The notes beneath the pieces are model-generated. The model searched no databases, was not told the DNA's origin, and saw only the letters and a list, made by a program, of their open reading frames with translations. From Liolophura sinensis (Eukaryota; Mollusca; Polyplacophora; Chitonida; Chitonidae): 64,000 nt of DNA. Each line of letters begins with the position of its first letter. Position 1 is the stretch's first letter. Positions 50,901 to 55,925 of the stretch are shown here, one piece after another. The stretch is taken from contig NW_027017953.1 of NCBI RefSeq assembly GCF_032854445.1, positions 252,501 through 316,500 on the forward strand. The letters are read 5' to 3'. The position numbers and the translations under genes are program-made.

Positions 50901-52744
50901 AGTAGCGCAATGAAATAAATAAATCAGTGAACTAAAATATCTTCCTTCAATAAGAATCAGAACTGTGGCGTTATCTTAAATTTGGTTTCATGTTTATAAC
51001 TACAGTGTTCTGCTTCCTTCTTTCTTTTCCTCCTCAGAAATACTCAGGGAAGAAGGAAGTTCCAAATGATGCTGCTTATCAAGTCAAGACCATGGTGGAG
51101 GTGAGGGCAAGAAGGCTGTGAGTGATTGCTTGAGCGAGTGAGGGAGTGAGTGATGGTGTGAATGATTGGTGTGAATGATTGAGTGAGGGAGTGATTGAGT
51201 GAGGGAGAGAGATGCAGGTGTCCAAACTATTCACACCAACAGTCAGTCATACAGTGTGGTCATACAAGTTTTACATGGATGACATCTGCTGATAAGTGAA
51301 ATATGCTGGAGTAAGATATAAAACACAAGTCCAGTATACCATTAATTATACACTGTATGGAAATGTAGAATTAAGTATTAAGTTCAGACTTTGACAGATT
51401 GAATGGTCATGTATGTTGTAGAAATTGTATAGAGATGTCTGAAATATGAATGTGCTGAGCACCCTACACACTGTATGGACATGTACTGAACACCCTACAC
51501 ACTGTATGGACATGTACTAAACATCCTATACACTGTATGGACATGTCCTGAACACCCTACACACTGTATGGACATGTACTGAATACCCTGTACACTGTAT
51601 GGACATGTACTGAACACCCTATACACTGTATGGACATGTCCTGAACACCCTACACACTGTATGGACATGTCCTGAACACCCTATACACTGTATGGACATG
51701 TACTGAACACCCTACACACTGTATGGACATGTACTGAATACCCTGTACACTGTATGGACATGTACTGAATACCCTATACACTGTATGGACATGTACTGAA
51801 CACCCTATACACTGTATGGACATGTACTGAACACCCTACACACTGTATGGACATGTACTGAACACCCTATACACTGTATGGACATGTACTGAACACCCTA
51901 TACCCTGTATGGACATGTACTAAACACCCTATACACTGTATGGACATGTACTGAACACCCTACACACTGTCTGGACATGTCCTGAACACCCTACACACTG
52001 TGTGGATATGTCCTGAACACCCTACACACTGTATGGACATGTCCTGAACACCCTACACACTGTATGGACATGTACTGAACACCCTACACATTGTGTGGAC
52101 ATGTACTGAATACCCTATACACTGTATGGACATGTACTGAACACTCTATACACTGTATGGACATGTACTGAACACCCTACACACTGTGTGGATATGTCCT
52201 GAACACCCTATACACTGTATCGACATGTCGTGAATACCCTATACACTGTATGGACATGTACTAAACACCCTATACACTGTATGGACATGTACTGAATACC
52301 CTATACACTGTATGGACATGTACTGAATACCCTACACACTGTATGGACATGTACTGAACACCCTACACACTGTATGGACATGTCCTGAACACCCTACACA
52401 CTGTATGGACTTGTACTGAACACCCTACACACTGTATGGACATGTACTGAACACCCTACACACTGTATGGACATGTACTGAACACCCTATACACTGTATG
52501 GACATGTACTGAACACCCTATACACTGTATGGACATGTACTGAACACCCTATACACTGTATGGACATGTACTGAACACCCTATACACTGTATGGACATGT
52601 ACTGAACACCCTACACACTGTCTGGACATGTACTGAATACCCTGTACACCGCTAACTTCTGTTATTTTGTTTTTCTTCTAGACAATGACAAAAAATCCTG
52701 AAGTTACCGATATTAGAAGTCGACTTTGTAATCCAACTGGACTG
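7547..52744 (+). CDS. DUF389-family multi-pass membrane protein gene, 16 exons, 3' end not found
   Basis: Proposed coding join: 7547-8218, 18393-18470, 18786-18880, 19812-19904, 20466-20517, 23237-23304, 24697-24772, 26529-26634, 30680-30776, 33349-33493, 44918-44974, 45919-46095, 47449-47517, 47774-47851, 51038-51100, 52682-52744. It gives 663 codons with no stop, all junctions are GT/AG, and phases match at every join. The core carries the DUF389 signature ([14 protein letters not shown], residues about 371-384) and a second conserved stretch ending [11 protein letters not shown] (484-494). Hydrophobic segments lie near residues 344-361, 364-390, 402-428, 452-471, 477-513 and 545-571, so this is an integral membrane protein. 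DUF389 proteins occur in bacteria, archaea and animals and their activity is not established, so I assign none. The N-terminal 224 residues are acidic and Ser/Thr-rich. No stop codon or poly(A) site for the full-length form was recognised. Exons 2-3 and 5-16 are secure; exon 1 and the exact start of exon 4 are less so. Confidence 0.85.
8219..9189. other. Start of intron 1, unique sequence
   Basis: After the exon 1 frame ends, no further exon-like block is supported. Small open frames at 8545-8908 overlap each other and have no flanking splice signals that I trust. Confidence 0.5.
8314..8319 (+). promoter_or_regulatory. AATAAA poly(A) signal candidate after the exon 1 read-through stop
   Basis: AATAAA lies 6 bp after the TAA (8306-8308) that ends the exon 1 frame when the proposed donor is skipped. 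It could support a short transcript. AATAAA is common by chance in AT-rich introns. Confidence 0.3.
9190..12300. repeat. 54-bp minisatellite, about 58 copies
   Basis: The unit core is TTAGAGCTGAGGAAGTGTG, then TTTGATGGCAGTAAGTGGT. Because 54 is divisible by 3 and the unit lacks stops in some frames, the minus strand shows frames of up to 960 codons with an 18-residue period (for example [18 protein letters not shown]). Variant blocks (GGACATGACT, TTGATACGAC, TTGATATGAC) cluster, and a three-unit block near 9721 is repeated near 9890, showing internal amplification. It lies in intron 1. Confidence 0.95.
12301..14184. other. Unique part of intron 1
   Basis: About 1.9 kb without tandem repeats, SINE copies or exon-like blocks that I can recognise. 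Stop codons are frequent in all frames. Confidence 0.5.
14185..16220. repeat. 53-bp minisatellite, about 38 copies
   Basis: The unit is GAGGTATATAARCTCTTTGC, CAGGCTTGGTGTTGTACATG, then TATCTTTATGTGC. Length variants lack TATA after GAGG. One truncated copy sits at 15290-15300. It lies in intron 1. Confidence 0.95.
16221..16924. other. Unique part of intron 1
   Basis: AT-rich sequence with no gene or repeat recognised. Confidence 0.5.
16925..17740. repeat. 48-bp minisatellite, 17 copies
   Basis: The unit is ATATGAATAACACCATGTAT, AGATTGGTACAACTCGTCCT, GTGTTTGT. The 48-bp period keeps frames open on both strands (16-residue repeats), which is a by-product of the period. Confidence 0.95.
17825..18265. 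repeat. Three diverged copies of a 170-190-bp repeat
   Basis: ACATGAGGGTGATATTGC (17830), ACGTGAAGGGGGTGTTTC (18015) and ACACGAGGGGGATGTTTC (18188) each precede a CTGTG...GCATA block and an AAATTAC-like block. It is older and more diverged than the other arrays. Confidence 0.7.
18393..18470 (+). CDS. Exon 2 of the DUF389 gene
   Basis: The 78-nt exon follows a pyrimidine tract of about ten T ending CAG, and ends CAG|GTATGT. It encodes [16 protein letters not shown] and then [10 protein letters not shown] (26 codons, phase 0 to 0). This is the start of the soluble N-terminal region that precedes the membrane core. Unlike its surroundings it is not repetitive. Confidence 0.8.
18786..18880 (+). 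CDS. Exon 3 of the DUF389 gene
   Basis: The 95-nt exon lies between CCTAAG and the strong donor GTAAGT. It encodes [18 protein letters not shown] followed by [13 protein letters not shown], phase 0 to 2. The predicted beta-alpha character and the 'gVG' turn fit the small soluble domain in front of the hydrophobic domain in animal DUF389 proteins; that comparison is from memory, not from an alignment. Confidence 0.8.
19498..19600 (-). mobile_element. Truncated SINE, minus orientation, intron 3
   Basis: TTGATTGGTGTTTTACGCCG, TACTCAAGAATATTTCACTT and CAGCATTATGGTGGGTGGAA match the 3' half of the SINE at 4628. The tRNA-like half is absent, the usual 5' truncation. Confidence 0.8.
19812..19904 (+). 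CDS. Exon 4 of the DUF389 gene (start uncertain)
   Basis: The frame reads [19 protein letters not shown] followed by [13 protein letters not shown], and ends at the donor GG|GTAAAT. I prefer the acceptor GGAGCAG at 19811. An upstream in-frame acceptor after ATGCAGAG at 19778 has a better pyrimidine tract and would add 11 residues. A third at 19776 breaks the phase. Phase is 2 to 2. The acidic DDDEEE run marks a flexible linker. Confidence 0.7.
20466..20517 (+). CDS. Exon 5 of the DUF389 gene
   Basis: The 52-nt exon lies between CTTGCAG and the donor GTAAGT. It encodes [17 protein letters not shown], a basic amphipathic helix-like segment, phase 2 to 0. It links the soluble part to the first membrane span in exon 6. 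Confidence 0.8.
20640..22175. repeat. 33-bp minisatellite, about 46 copies, intron 5
   Basis: The unit is GACTGGTCTGGTAACTCACT then GTGACATCTCACT. The first six copies form a near-identical subgroup (CCTGATGACTCACTGTGACA); later copies are more mixed. Confidence 0.94.
22375..22880. repeat. 42-bp minisatellite, 12 copies, intron 5
   Basis: The unit is CATGGTACTAACATGGTGTT, AACTGACGGTGATAATGCAC. Its 42-bp period gives an open 14-residue repeat on the + strand. Confidence 0.94.
23085..23215. repeat. Short degenerate repeat just upstream of exon 6
   Basis: GAAAGTGGCTGTAAAAGTCT-like units recur five to six times at about 23-bp spacing. Confidence 0.65.
23237..23304 (+). CDS. Exon 6 of the DUF389 gene: start of the membrane core
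   Basis: The 68-nt exon follows TTTTGTTCTGCAG and ends CCAG|GTATGG. It encodes [19 protein letters not shown] and VLA, opening the first membrane helix (residues about 344 on). Phase is 0 to 2; the split Ser codon is completed by exon 7. Confidence 0.88.
23822..23964. repeat. (TA)n microsatellite with a central (TG)n
   Basis: About 57 bp of TA repeats, then TGTGTGTGTGTGTG flanked by TATATA, then about 54 bp more of TA. Confidence 0.97.
23985..24520. repeat. 37-40-bp minisatellite, about 14 copies, intron 6
   Basis: The unit is AAACGTTGTTCATGCACATG, GACCTACACGTATATAT, apparently growing out of the adjacent TA tract because the unit contains TATATAT. Confidence 0.9.
24697..24772 (+). CDS. Exon 7 of the DUF389 gene: signature motif, first half
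   Basis: The 76-nt exon lies between GTCTCTCCAG and ATG|GTGAGT. It encodes [19 protein letters not shown] then LVSPLM. The N-S-x-x-V-I-L-x-A-S-M-L-x-S-P-L-M pattern is the recognisable DUF389 signature and continues into exon 8 as GPIMAG. Phase is 2 to 0. Confidence 0.93.
24805..26225. repeat. 48-bp minisatellite, about 29 copies, intron 7
   Basis: The unit is AGGAAAGGCTCATTTGACCT, GAATGTATACAGCCTCTGGG, then a variable GTGGTACC. It begins about 30 bp after the exon 7 donor. Confidence 0.95.
26529..26634 (+). CDS. Exon 8 of the DUF389 gene: signature motif, second half
   Basis: The 106-nt exon follows CTTTTACAG. It encodes [18 protein letters not shown] then [17 protein letters not shown], phase 0 to 1. 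It ends TGTG|GTGAGT. Its last 16 nt and the donor have been amplified into the 34-bp array that fills intron 8. Confidence 0.93.
26617..30040. repeat. 34-bp minisatellite seeded by the exon 8 donor, about 100 copies
   Basis: The unit is GACCTGTGGTCTGTGTGTGG then CCTGTGGTGAGTTT. The last 16 nt of exon 8 (CTGTGTGTCGCTTGTG) plus the intron start GTGAGTTTGACC align with it, so the first unit overlaps the exon. It fills nearly all of intron 8. A 95-bp higher-order unit occurs at about 27300-28010. A run of about 18 G lies near 26797. Confidence 0.93.
30060..30290. repeat. 32-bp repeat, about 7 copies, intron 8
   Basis: The unit is AGGTCAGGAAGCTGGTCAGC then TGTGACTACAGT. The first copies are diverged. 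Confidence 0.85.
30400..30530 (+). mobile_element. Old diverged SINE copy, plus orientation
   Basis: TTTTTGAGTACAGCAATGAA followed by CACAAATCAAATAAATGAAT and further AAATAAATAA matches the SINE 3' end on the + strand. The body is strongly diverged. Confidence 0.6.
30680..30776 (+). CDS. Exon 9 of the DUF389 gene
   Basis: The 97-nt exon lies between TTGTTGTAG and CCAG|GTAATT. It encodes [18 protein letters not shown] then [13 protein letters not shown], completing a membrane helix (residues about 402-428) and a short polar loop carrying two Trp residues. Phase is 1 to 2. Confidence 0.92.
30810..32020. repeat. 39-bp minisatellite, about 30 copies, intron 9
   Basis: The unit is TTCCAGGGTGCTGGCTGTTA, CATCAATCATACAACCTCA. 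From about 31630, two unit types alternate (CATTTACCATACAAGCTCAT and CATCAGCAATACAGTTTCAT), making a 78-bp higher-order repeat. Confidence 0.95.
32085..32290 (-). mobile_element. SINE, minus orientation, intron 9
   Basis: TTTGATTGGTTTTTAACGCT, ACTCAAGAATATTTCACTTA, GCATTATGATGGCAGGAAAC and GGAAGCCAGCATGAGCTGGA match the copy at 4628 along its length. A clear target-site duplication was not found. Confidence 0.85.
32645..32860. repeat. Degenerate 17-18-bp repeat, about 12 copies
   Basis: The unit is CACTTCACAGTTTATAC with many substitutions. Confidence 0.8.
32967..33065. repeat. 19-bp repeat, five copies
   Basis: CATACTGGAGTACTGCAGC is repeated almost exactly. Confidence 0.93.
33215..33297 (+). 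mobile_element. SINE 3'-end relic, plus orientation
   Basis: TGCCATCATAAAAAGGAAAC and AATAATCAAATGAATAAATA resemble the SINE tail. It is strongly diverged and lies about 50 bp before exon 10. Confidence 0.5.
33349..33493 (+). CDS. Exon 10 of the DUF389 gene: two membrane helices
   Basis: The 145-nt exon is GC-richer than its flanks and lies between TCCGGCAG and GCT|GTGAGT. It encodes [34 protein letters not shown], then [14 protein letters not shown]. The Gly-rich stretch and the S-L-L-P-P-A-V block are typical of the DUF389 core. Phase is 2 to 0. The 3' third has a diverged copy in the next intron (40755-40814). Confidence 0.93.
33700..34990. repeat. 37-bp minisatellite, about 31 copies, interrupted by a SINE
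   Basis: The unit is CAATCAAAGAACTGTGTCCA, CAGTATGGCATAATCAT. The first unit (to 33749) is separated from the rest by the SINE at 33750-33888. It lies in intron 10. Confidence 0.95.
33750..33888 (-). mobile_element. 5'-truncated SINE with a 13-bp target-site duplication
   Basis: TTGATTGGTGTTTTATGCCG, CAAGAATATTTCACTTATAT and GGTTGCTGGCAGACC are SINE sequence. It is flanked by TAAACACCAATTA at 33737-33749 and 33889-33901, which is repeat-unit sequence, so it inserted into the minisatellite. Confidence 0.92.
34991..35379. other. Unique intron 10 sequence
   Basis: No gene, no repeat and no SINE recognised. Confidence 0.5.
35380..36725. repeat. 33-bp minisatellite, about 41 copies, intron 10
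   Basis: The unit is GTTTTGTCATACATGTAGTT, AGATCTGAGATCT. It contains two BglII-type palindromes (AGATCT) and ACATGT. The period of 33 keeps frames open on both strands. Confidence 0.96.
36726..37269. other. Unique intron 10 sequence
   Basis: Nothing recognised. Confidence 0.5.
37270..38480. repeat. 48-bp minisatellite, 25 copies, intron 10
   Basis: The unit is ATCTCAGAGCAGTTAATGTG, GAAGCTAAGCTGGGAATGTG, ACCAACCG. Early copies carry GGAACATGGCC and later ones GGAATGTGACC, so there are two homogenised subfamilies. Confidence 0.96.
38505..38770. repeat. 18-bp minisatellite, about 15 copies
   Basis: The unit is ATACCACAGGACAAGCAT. It shares CCACAGGACAAGCA with the 49-bp array that follows. 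Confidence 0.95.
38771..40330. repeat. 49-bp minisatellite, about 31 copies
   Basis: The unit is CCACAGGACAAGCACGTGGT, GTAAAGTCTTCTGTTTGTCT, ACTCACATG. The first copies are diverged and the middle ones (39700-40150) nearly identical. Confidence 0.95.
40755..40814 (+). pseudogene. Diverged duplicate of the 3' part of exon 10 (pseudo-exon or alternative exon)
   Basis: The frame reads [20 protein letters not shown] and stops at ACT|GTGAGTATTT. Aligned with exon 10 ([18 protein letters not shown]), 13 of 18 residues match, and the intronic GTGAGTATT after the donor matches too. An acceptor-like GACAG sits at 40754, with an in-frame TGA just upstream (40749-40751), so only these 20 codons are open. 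Phase 0 on both sides means its inclusion would not shift the frame. It is either a decayed exon copy or an optional or mutually exclusive membrane-helix cassette. The poor pyrimidine tract in front of it argues for decay. Confidence 0.6.
40910..41115. repeat. About 41-bp repeat, about five copies
   Basis: The unit is GAGGTACCTGGTGAGATGTG, GTGTTACCTCATGAGGTTTG. It starts about 95 bp after the pseudo-exon at 40755-40814. Confidence 0.8.
41116..42089. other. Unique intron 10 sequence
   Basis: No exon-like block flanked by convincing splice sites and no repeat. Confidence 0.5.
42090..42785. repeat. 38-bp minisatellite, about 18 copies, intron 10
   Basis: The unit is GGTGTTTGGCATAAAGAGGA, ATGGACCAAGTATTGGTT. 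Confidence 0.95.
43015..43660. repeat. 66-bp minisatellite, about 9 copies, intron 10
   Basis: The unit is AACTACATGGAACTGTCCAG, AATAAAACACAGTGATAGTC, ACACTGTCAGCCAAAATCTG, GGTCAT. The 66-bp period makes a 22-residue open repeat on both strands. Confidence 0.95.
43830..44885. repeat. 27-bp minisatellite, about 38 copies, intron 10
   Basis: The unit is GCTGTGACTGTGATACATTG, TAAATAT. It stops about 30 bp before the exon 11 acceptor. Confidence 0.95.
44918..44974 (+). CDS. Exon 11 of the DUF389 gene: 19-residue helix exon
   Basis: The 57-nt exon lies between CTCCATTTCCAG and TTT|GTGAGT. It encodes [19 protein letters not shown], phase 0 to 0. It follows ...PPAVNA of exon 10, continuing the hydrophobic core. 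The PPA near its end and the GTGAGTAT donor resemble the end of exon 10. Confidence 0.85.
45215..45860. repeat. 30-bp repeat with an 88-bp higher-order unit, intron 11
   Basis: The base unit is ACAATTCACAATACTGATGA, AGCAACTGTA. At about 45435-45690 three base units form an 88-bp block repeated about three times almost exactly (GTACCGATTAAGTGACTAAC recurs). Confidence 0.93.
45919..46095 (+). CDS. Exon 12 of the DUF389 gene: loop and last membrane helix
   Basis: The 177-nt exon lies between CACCAACAG and AAG|GTCAGT. It encodes a polar loop ([19 protein letters not shown], then [12 protein letters not shown]) with two Cys and one N-glycosylation sequon (NGT at its first residues), then a long hydrophobic helix [19 protein letters not shown] continuing FFMSIVVLK. 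The Cys pair and the sequon suggest, but do not show, an extracytosolic loop. Phase is 0 to 0. Confidence 0.92.
46098..46580. repeat. 56-bp minisatellite starting inside the exon 12 donor, about 9 copies
   Basis: The unit is CAGTTTTCCTGTAATGTACT, CTGCCAGATTTGGGGATTGT, CTTAGCCGGATCAGAT. Its first copy begins at +3 of the intron (gtCAGTCCCCCTGTAATG). Confidence 0.93.
46575..46720. repeat. About 55-bp repeat, three copies
   Basis: GGTTGGTGGAAATGCCTGGG and TCTGTGTCATTYATACTGGA recur. Confidence 0.8.
46721..47010. repeat. 31-bp minisatellite, about 9 copies, intron 12
   Basis: The unit is TGTCAGACAGGATGGAGTGT, CATGTCTGGTG. Confidence 0.88.
47011..47448. other. Unique end of intron 12
   Basis: Nothing recognised before the exon 13 acceptor. 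Confidence 0.5.
47449..47517 (+). CDS. Exon 13 of the DUF389 gene
   Basis: The 69-nt exon lies between GATTTTCTTTCAG and AAG|GTAACA. It encodes [18 protein letters not shown] then KKDIK, phase 0 to 0. This is a hydrophilic tail just after the last helix. Confidence 0.88.
47774..47851 (+). CDS. Exon 14 of the DUF389 gene
   Basis: The 78-nt exon lies between TTTTCTTCAG and TCG|GTCTGT, the weakest donor of the set. It encodes [18 protein letters not shown] then KQFLEEYS, a basic and polar tail. Phase is 0 to 0. It is separated from exon 13 by only 256 bp of unique intron. Confidence 0.85.
48200..50690. repeat. 34-36-bp minisatellite, about 70 copies, intron 14
   Basis: The unit is GAGGTCAGTGCCCCCACCAT, GCTCGGGGCTTTTGT. 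It is GC-richer than the surrounding introns. From about 49790 a CCCTGCTCGGGC subfamily dominates. Each unit has a donor-like GAG|GTCAGT. Confidence 0.95.
50815..50925 (+). mobile_element. Diverged SINE 3' part, plus orientation
   Basis: CTCTGGTTTCCTCTACCCAT, TTGTATAAGATATGAGTAGC and GAAATAAATAAATC match the SINE 3' half with many changes. Confidence 0.6.
51038..51100 (+). CDS. Exon 15 of the DUF389 gene
   Basis: The 63-nt exon follows an excellent pyrimidine tract (TTCTTTTCCTCCTCAG) and ends GAG|GTGAGG. It encodes [19 protein letters not shown] then VE, phase 0 to 0. The tail is hydrophilic. Confidence 0.85.
51101..51220. repeat. GTGA-rich degenerate repeat at the exon 15 donor
   Basis: GTGAGTGATTG, GAGTGAGGGAGTGA and similar units start at the donor GTGAGG. 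Confidence 0.75.
51450..52650. repeat. 31-bp minisatellite, about 39 copies, intron 15
   Basis: The unit is CTGAACACCCTACACACTGT, ATGGACATGTA. It ends about 30 bp before the exon 16 acceptor. Confidence 0.96.
52682..52744 (+). CDS. Exon 16 of the DUF389 gene, last exon recognised
   Basis: The 63-nt exon follows TTTGTTTTTCTTCTAG and ends CTG|GTGAGT. It encodes [18 protein letters not shown] then TGL, phase 0 to 0. The strong donor means at least one further exon follows. The 31-bp minisatellite of intron 15 stops only about 30 bp before its acceptor. Confidence 0.85.
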
Positions 52745-52774
52745 GTGAGTATTGCTGGAGACTGGTCATGCTGA

Positions 52775-52875
52775 TTGTGCTGACCAGTGATAGTGCTGAC
52801 CACTGACAGTGCTGACCACTGATAGTGCTGTCCACTGATAGTGCTGACAACTGATAGCGCAGACGACTGATGACG
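52775..52875. repeat. About 20-bp repeat, five copies, start of intron 16
   Basis: The unit is TGACCACTGATAGTGC, beginning about 30 bp after the exon 16 donor. Confidence 0.85.
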
Positions 52876-52904
52876 GTGCAGAGAGTGTTCCTTTATGGTA
52901 GTTC

Positions 52905-53105
52905 ACACTAAGCGACAGTTCTCTTTTATGGTAGTTCACACTAAATGATGGAGCTCATTTGTGGTAGTGCACACTAAATGATGGAGCTCATTTGTGGTAG
53001 TGCACACTAAATGATGGAGCTCATTTGTGGTAGTGCACACTAAATGATGGAGCTCATTTGTGGTAGTGCACACTAAATGATGGAGCTCATTTGTGGTAGC
53101 ATACA
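52905..53105. repeat. 33-bp minisatellite, six copies
   Basis: The unit is GCACACTAAATGATGGAGCT, CATTTGTGGTAGT. The middle copies are identical. Confidence 0.94.
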
Positions 53106-53164
53106 CTTTAGTGGAAAGTGGAAATTAGTGGAAATGCGCACTAAATTATAGCTCTAGCTGTATG

Positions 53165-54190
53165 TACATGTACATATAGTATTGGCCAATGGCCAGTCCT
53201 TTGATTTACACCATTGGTATGGCAGGAAAGCTGTGATTTTAAACTACCCTCTGTGTTTGTTATGTGACGTCTGGTGTCCTTTTTTGACTGAATAGTAAAT
53301 GAATTATCCGTAGTAGATCGACTACTTGACGTTTTATTGCCGCGATAAAACTGAAGTATTGTTGAAAGCGACGTTAAAACTTTCACTCACTCACTCACTC
53401 CTTTGATGTACATGTACATGTATTCATGATGTACACATAGACTAACTATAATAGTGGCCAATGGCCAGTCCTTTGATGCAGATGTACATGTATTCATGAT
53501 GTACACATAGACTAACTATAATAGTGGCCAATGGCCAGTCCTTTGACACACATGTACATGTATTCATGATGTACACATAGACTAACTATAATAGTGGCCA
53601 ATGGCCAGTCCTTTTGACACACATGTACATGTATTCATGATGTACATGTAGACTAACTATAATAGTGGCCAATGGCCAGTCCTTTGACACACATGTACAT
53701 GTATTCATGATGTACATGTAGACTAACTATAATAGTGGCCAATGGCCAGTCCTTTGATGCAGATGTACATGTATTCACAATTTAGACTAACTGTAATATT
53801 GGCCAATGGCCAGTCCTTTGACACACATGTACATGTATTCATGATGTACATATAGACTAACTATAATATTGGCTAACTATAATATTGGCTAATCAGTTCT
53901 TTGATGTACATGTATTCATGATGTGGACTGACAATAATATTGGCCAATGACCAGTCCTTTGATGGACATGTACATGTATTCATGATGGACATGTACATGT
54001 ATTCATGATGTAGTAATATTACATTACATATTCATGATGATGTAATATTGGCCAATGGCCAGTCCTTTGATGGACATGTACATGTATTCATGATGGACAT
54101 GTACATGTATTCATGATGTAGTAATATTACATTACATATTCATTATGATGTAATATTGGCCAATGGCCAGTCCTTTGATGGACATGTACA
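53165..54190. repeat. About 70-bp minisatellite, about 12 copies, interrupted by a second SINE type
   Basis: The unit is CATGTACATGTATTCATGAT, GTACACATAGACTAACTATA, ATAGTGGCCAATGGCCAGTC, CTTTGATG. It is rich in short palindromes (TGGCCA, TGTACA, ACATGT). Confidence 0.93.
53206..53398 (+). mobile_element. SINE-like insertion with CACTCACTCACTC tail and 9-bp target-site duplication
   Basis: A 193-bp insert ends GAAAGCGACGTTAAAACTTT then CACTCACTCACTCAC, a 3' end typical of a mollusc SINE group. It is flanked by TCCTTTGAT at 53197-53205 and 53399-53407, part of the 70-bp unit. It is unrelated to the CAAATAAATA-tailed SINE. Confidence 0.82.
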
Positions 54191-54589
54191 GTTTTGCATC
54201 TGAAATATGTGACGGTTTTAATGTCTTCTACTTTATTATACTGTTGACTTTCACAGTATAAAGTGACTAACCAGGGCCCAGTTGTTCAAAGCATATTATC
54301 AGTTAAGTTTTAGAGTTATATGTATATATGGTGTGGATGAAAATTCCAGTTTGCAGTCTAACGTGTATTTGGCTAGTTCTGGATGGCATAACTATTGGCT
54401 GTCTTGTGTGGAGCAGAAGATTACAGATTACAGACTACAGTATCAAACCATGATATTCTGTGGACTGTGTGAACATGGGTTTATAGGGGTCATTGCTGTC
54501 AGTTTATAAAGAACACACTGGGGTGTAAAGGCATCAGATCACCCATGAGCCAATCTTGGTTAGTCTGGGACTTGTGTGATCAGGGTCTA
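54191..54589. other. Unique sequence in intron 16 or downstream
   Basis: No feature recognised. A 75-codon frame at 54282-54509 has no splice or homology support. Confidence 0.45.
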
Positions 54590-55825
54590 ATCCTCTGGGA
54601 ACACACTGCCCTGATTCCGCTGTGTCAGTATTGTACATTGTGCCTAACATCTGAAGTGTAGGAGTTGTGTCTTCACGACCTGAGAACACACAGCCCTGAT
54701 TCCGCTGTGTCAGTGTCATACATTGTGCCTAACGTCTGAAGTGTAGGAGTTGTGTCTTCACGACCTGAGAACACACAGCCCTGATTCCGCTGTGTCAGTA
54801 TCATACATTGTGCCTAACGTCTGAAGTGTAGGAGTTGTGTCTTCACGACCTGAGAACACACAGCCCTGATTCCGCTGTGTCAGTGTCATACATTGTGCCT
54901 AACGTCTGAAGTGTAGGAGTTGTGTCTTCACAACCTGAGAACACACAGCCCTGATTCCGCTGTGACAGTATTGTACATTGTGCCTAACGTCTGAAGTGTA
55001 GGAGTTGTGTCTTCACAACCTGACAACACACATCTCTGATTCTGCTGTGTCAGTGTCATACATTGTGCCTAACGTCTGAAGTGTAGGAGTTGTGTCTTCA
55101 CAACCTGACAACACACATCTCTGATTCCGCTGTGTCAGTGTCATACATTGTGCCTAACGTCTGAAGTGTAGGAGTTGTGTCTTCACAACCTGACAACACA
55201 CATCTCTGATTCTGCTGTGTCAGTGTCATACATTGTGCCTAACGTCTGAAGTGTAGGAGTTGTGTCTTCACAACCTGACAACACACAGCCCTGATTCCGC
55301 TGTGTCAGTATTGTACATTGTACCTAACGTCTGAAGTGTAGGAGTTGTGTCTTCACAACCTGACAACACACATCTCTGATTCCGCTGTGTCAGTGTCATA
55401 CATTGTGCCTAACGTCTGAAGTGTAGGAGTTGTGTCTTCACAACCTGACAACACACAGCTCTGATTCTGCTGTGTCAGTGTCATACATTGAGCCTAATGT
55501 CTGCAGTGTAGGAGTTGTGTCTTCACAACCTGAGAACACACAGCTCTGATTCTGCTGTGTCAGTGTCATACATTGTGCCTAACGTCTGCAGTGTAGGAGT
55601 TGTGTCTTCATGACCTGACAACACACAGCTCTGATTCTGCTGTGTCAGTGTCATACATTGTGCCTAACGTCTGAAGTGTAGGAGTTGTGTCTTCATGACC
55701 TGACAACACACAGCTTTGATTCTGCTGTGTCAGTATCATACATTGTGCCTAATGTCTGCAGTGTAGGAGTTGTGTCTTCACAACCTGAGAACACACAGCC
55801 CTGATTCCGCTGTGTCAGTGTCATG
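54590..55825. repeat. 85-bp minisatellite, about 15 copies
   Basis: The unit is AGGAGTTGTGTCTTCACAAC, CTGACAACACACATCTCTGA, TTCCGCTGTGTCAGTGTCAT, ACATTGTGCCTAACGTCTGA, AGTGT. Confidence 0.96.
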
Positions 55826-55925
55826 AATGTCTGCAAATCCAGAAGTATGAATGTCTCTCCAAATCCTAAAGTGTGAATATCTCTGCAAATCCTAAAGTTT
55901 GAATGTCTCTCCAAGTCCTAAAATT
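55826..55925. repeat. About 28-bp repeat, four copies
   Basis: The unit is GTATGAATGTCTCTCCAAAT, CCTAAA, directly abutting the 85-bp array. Confidence 0.82.
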
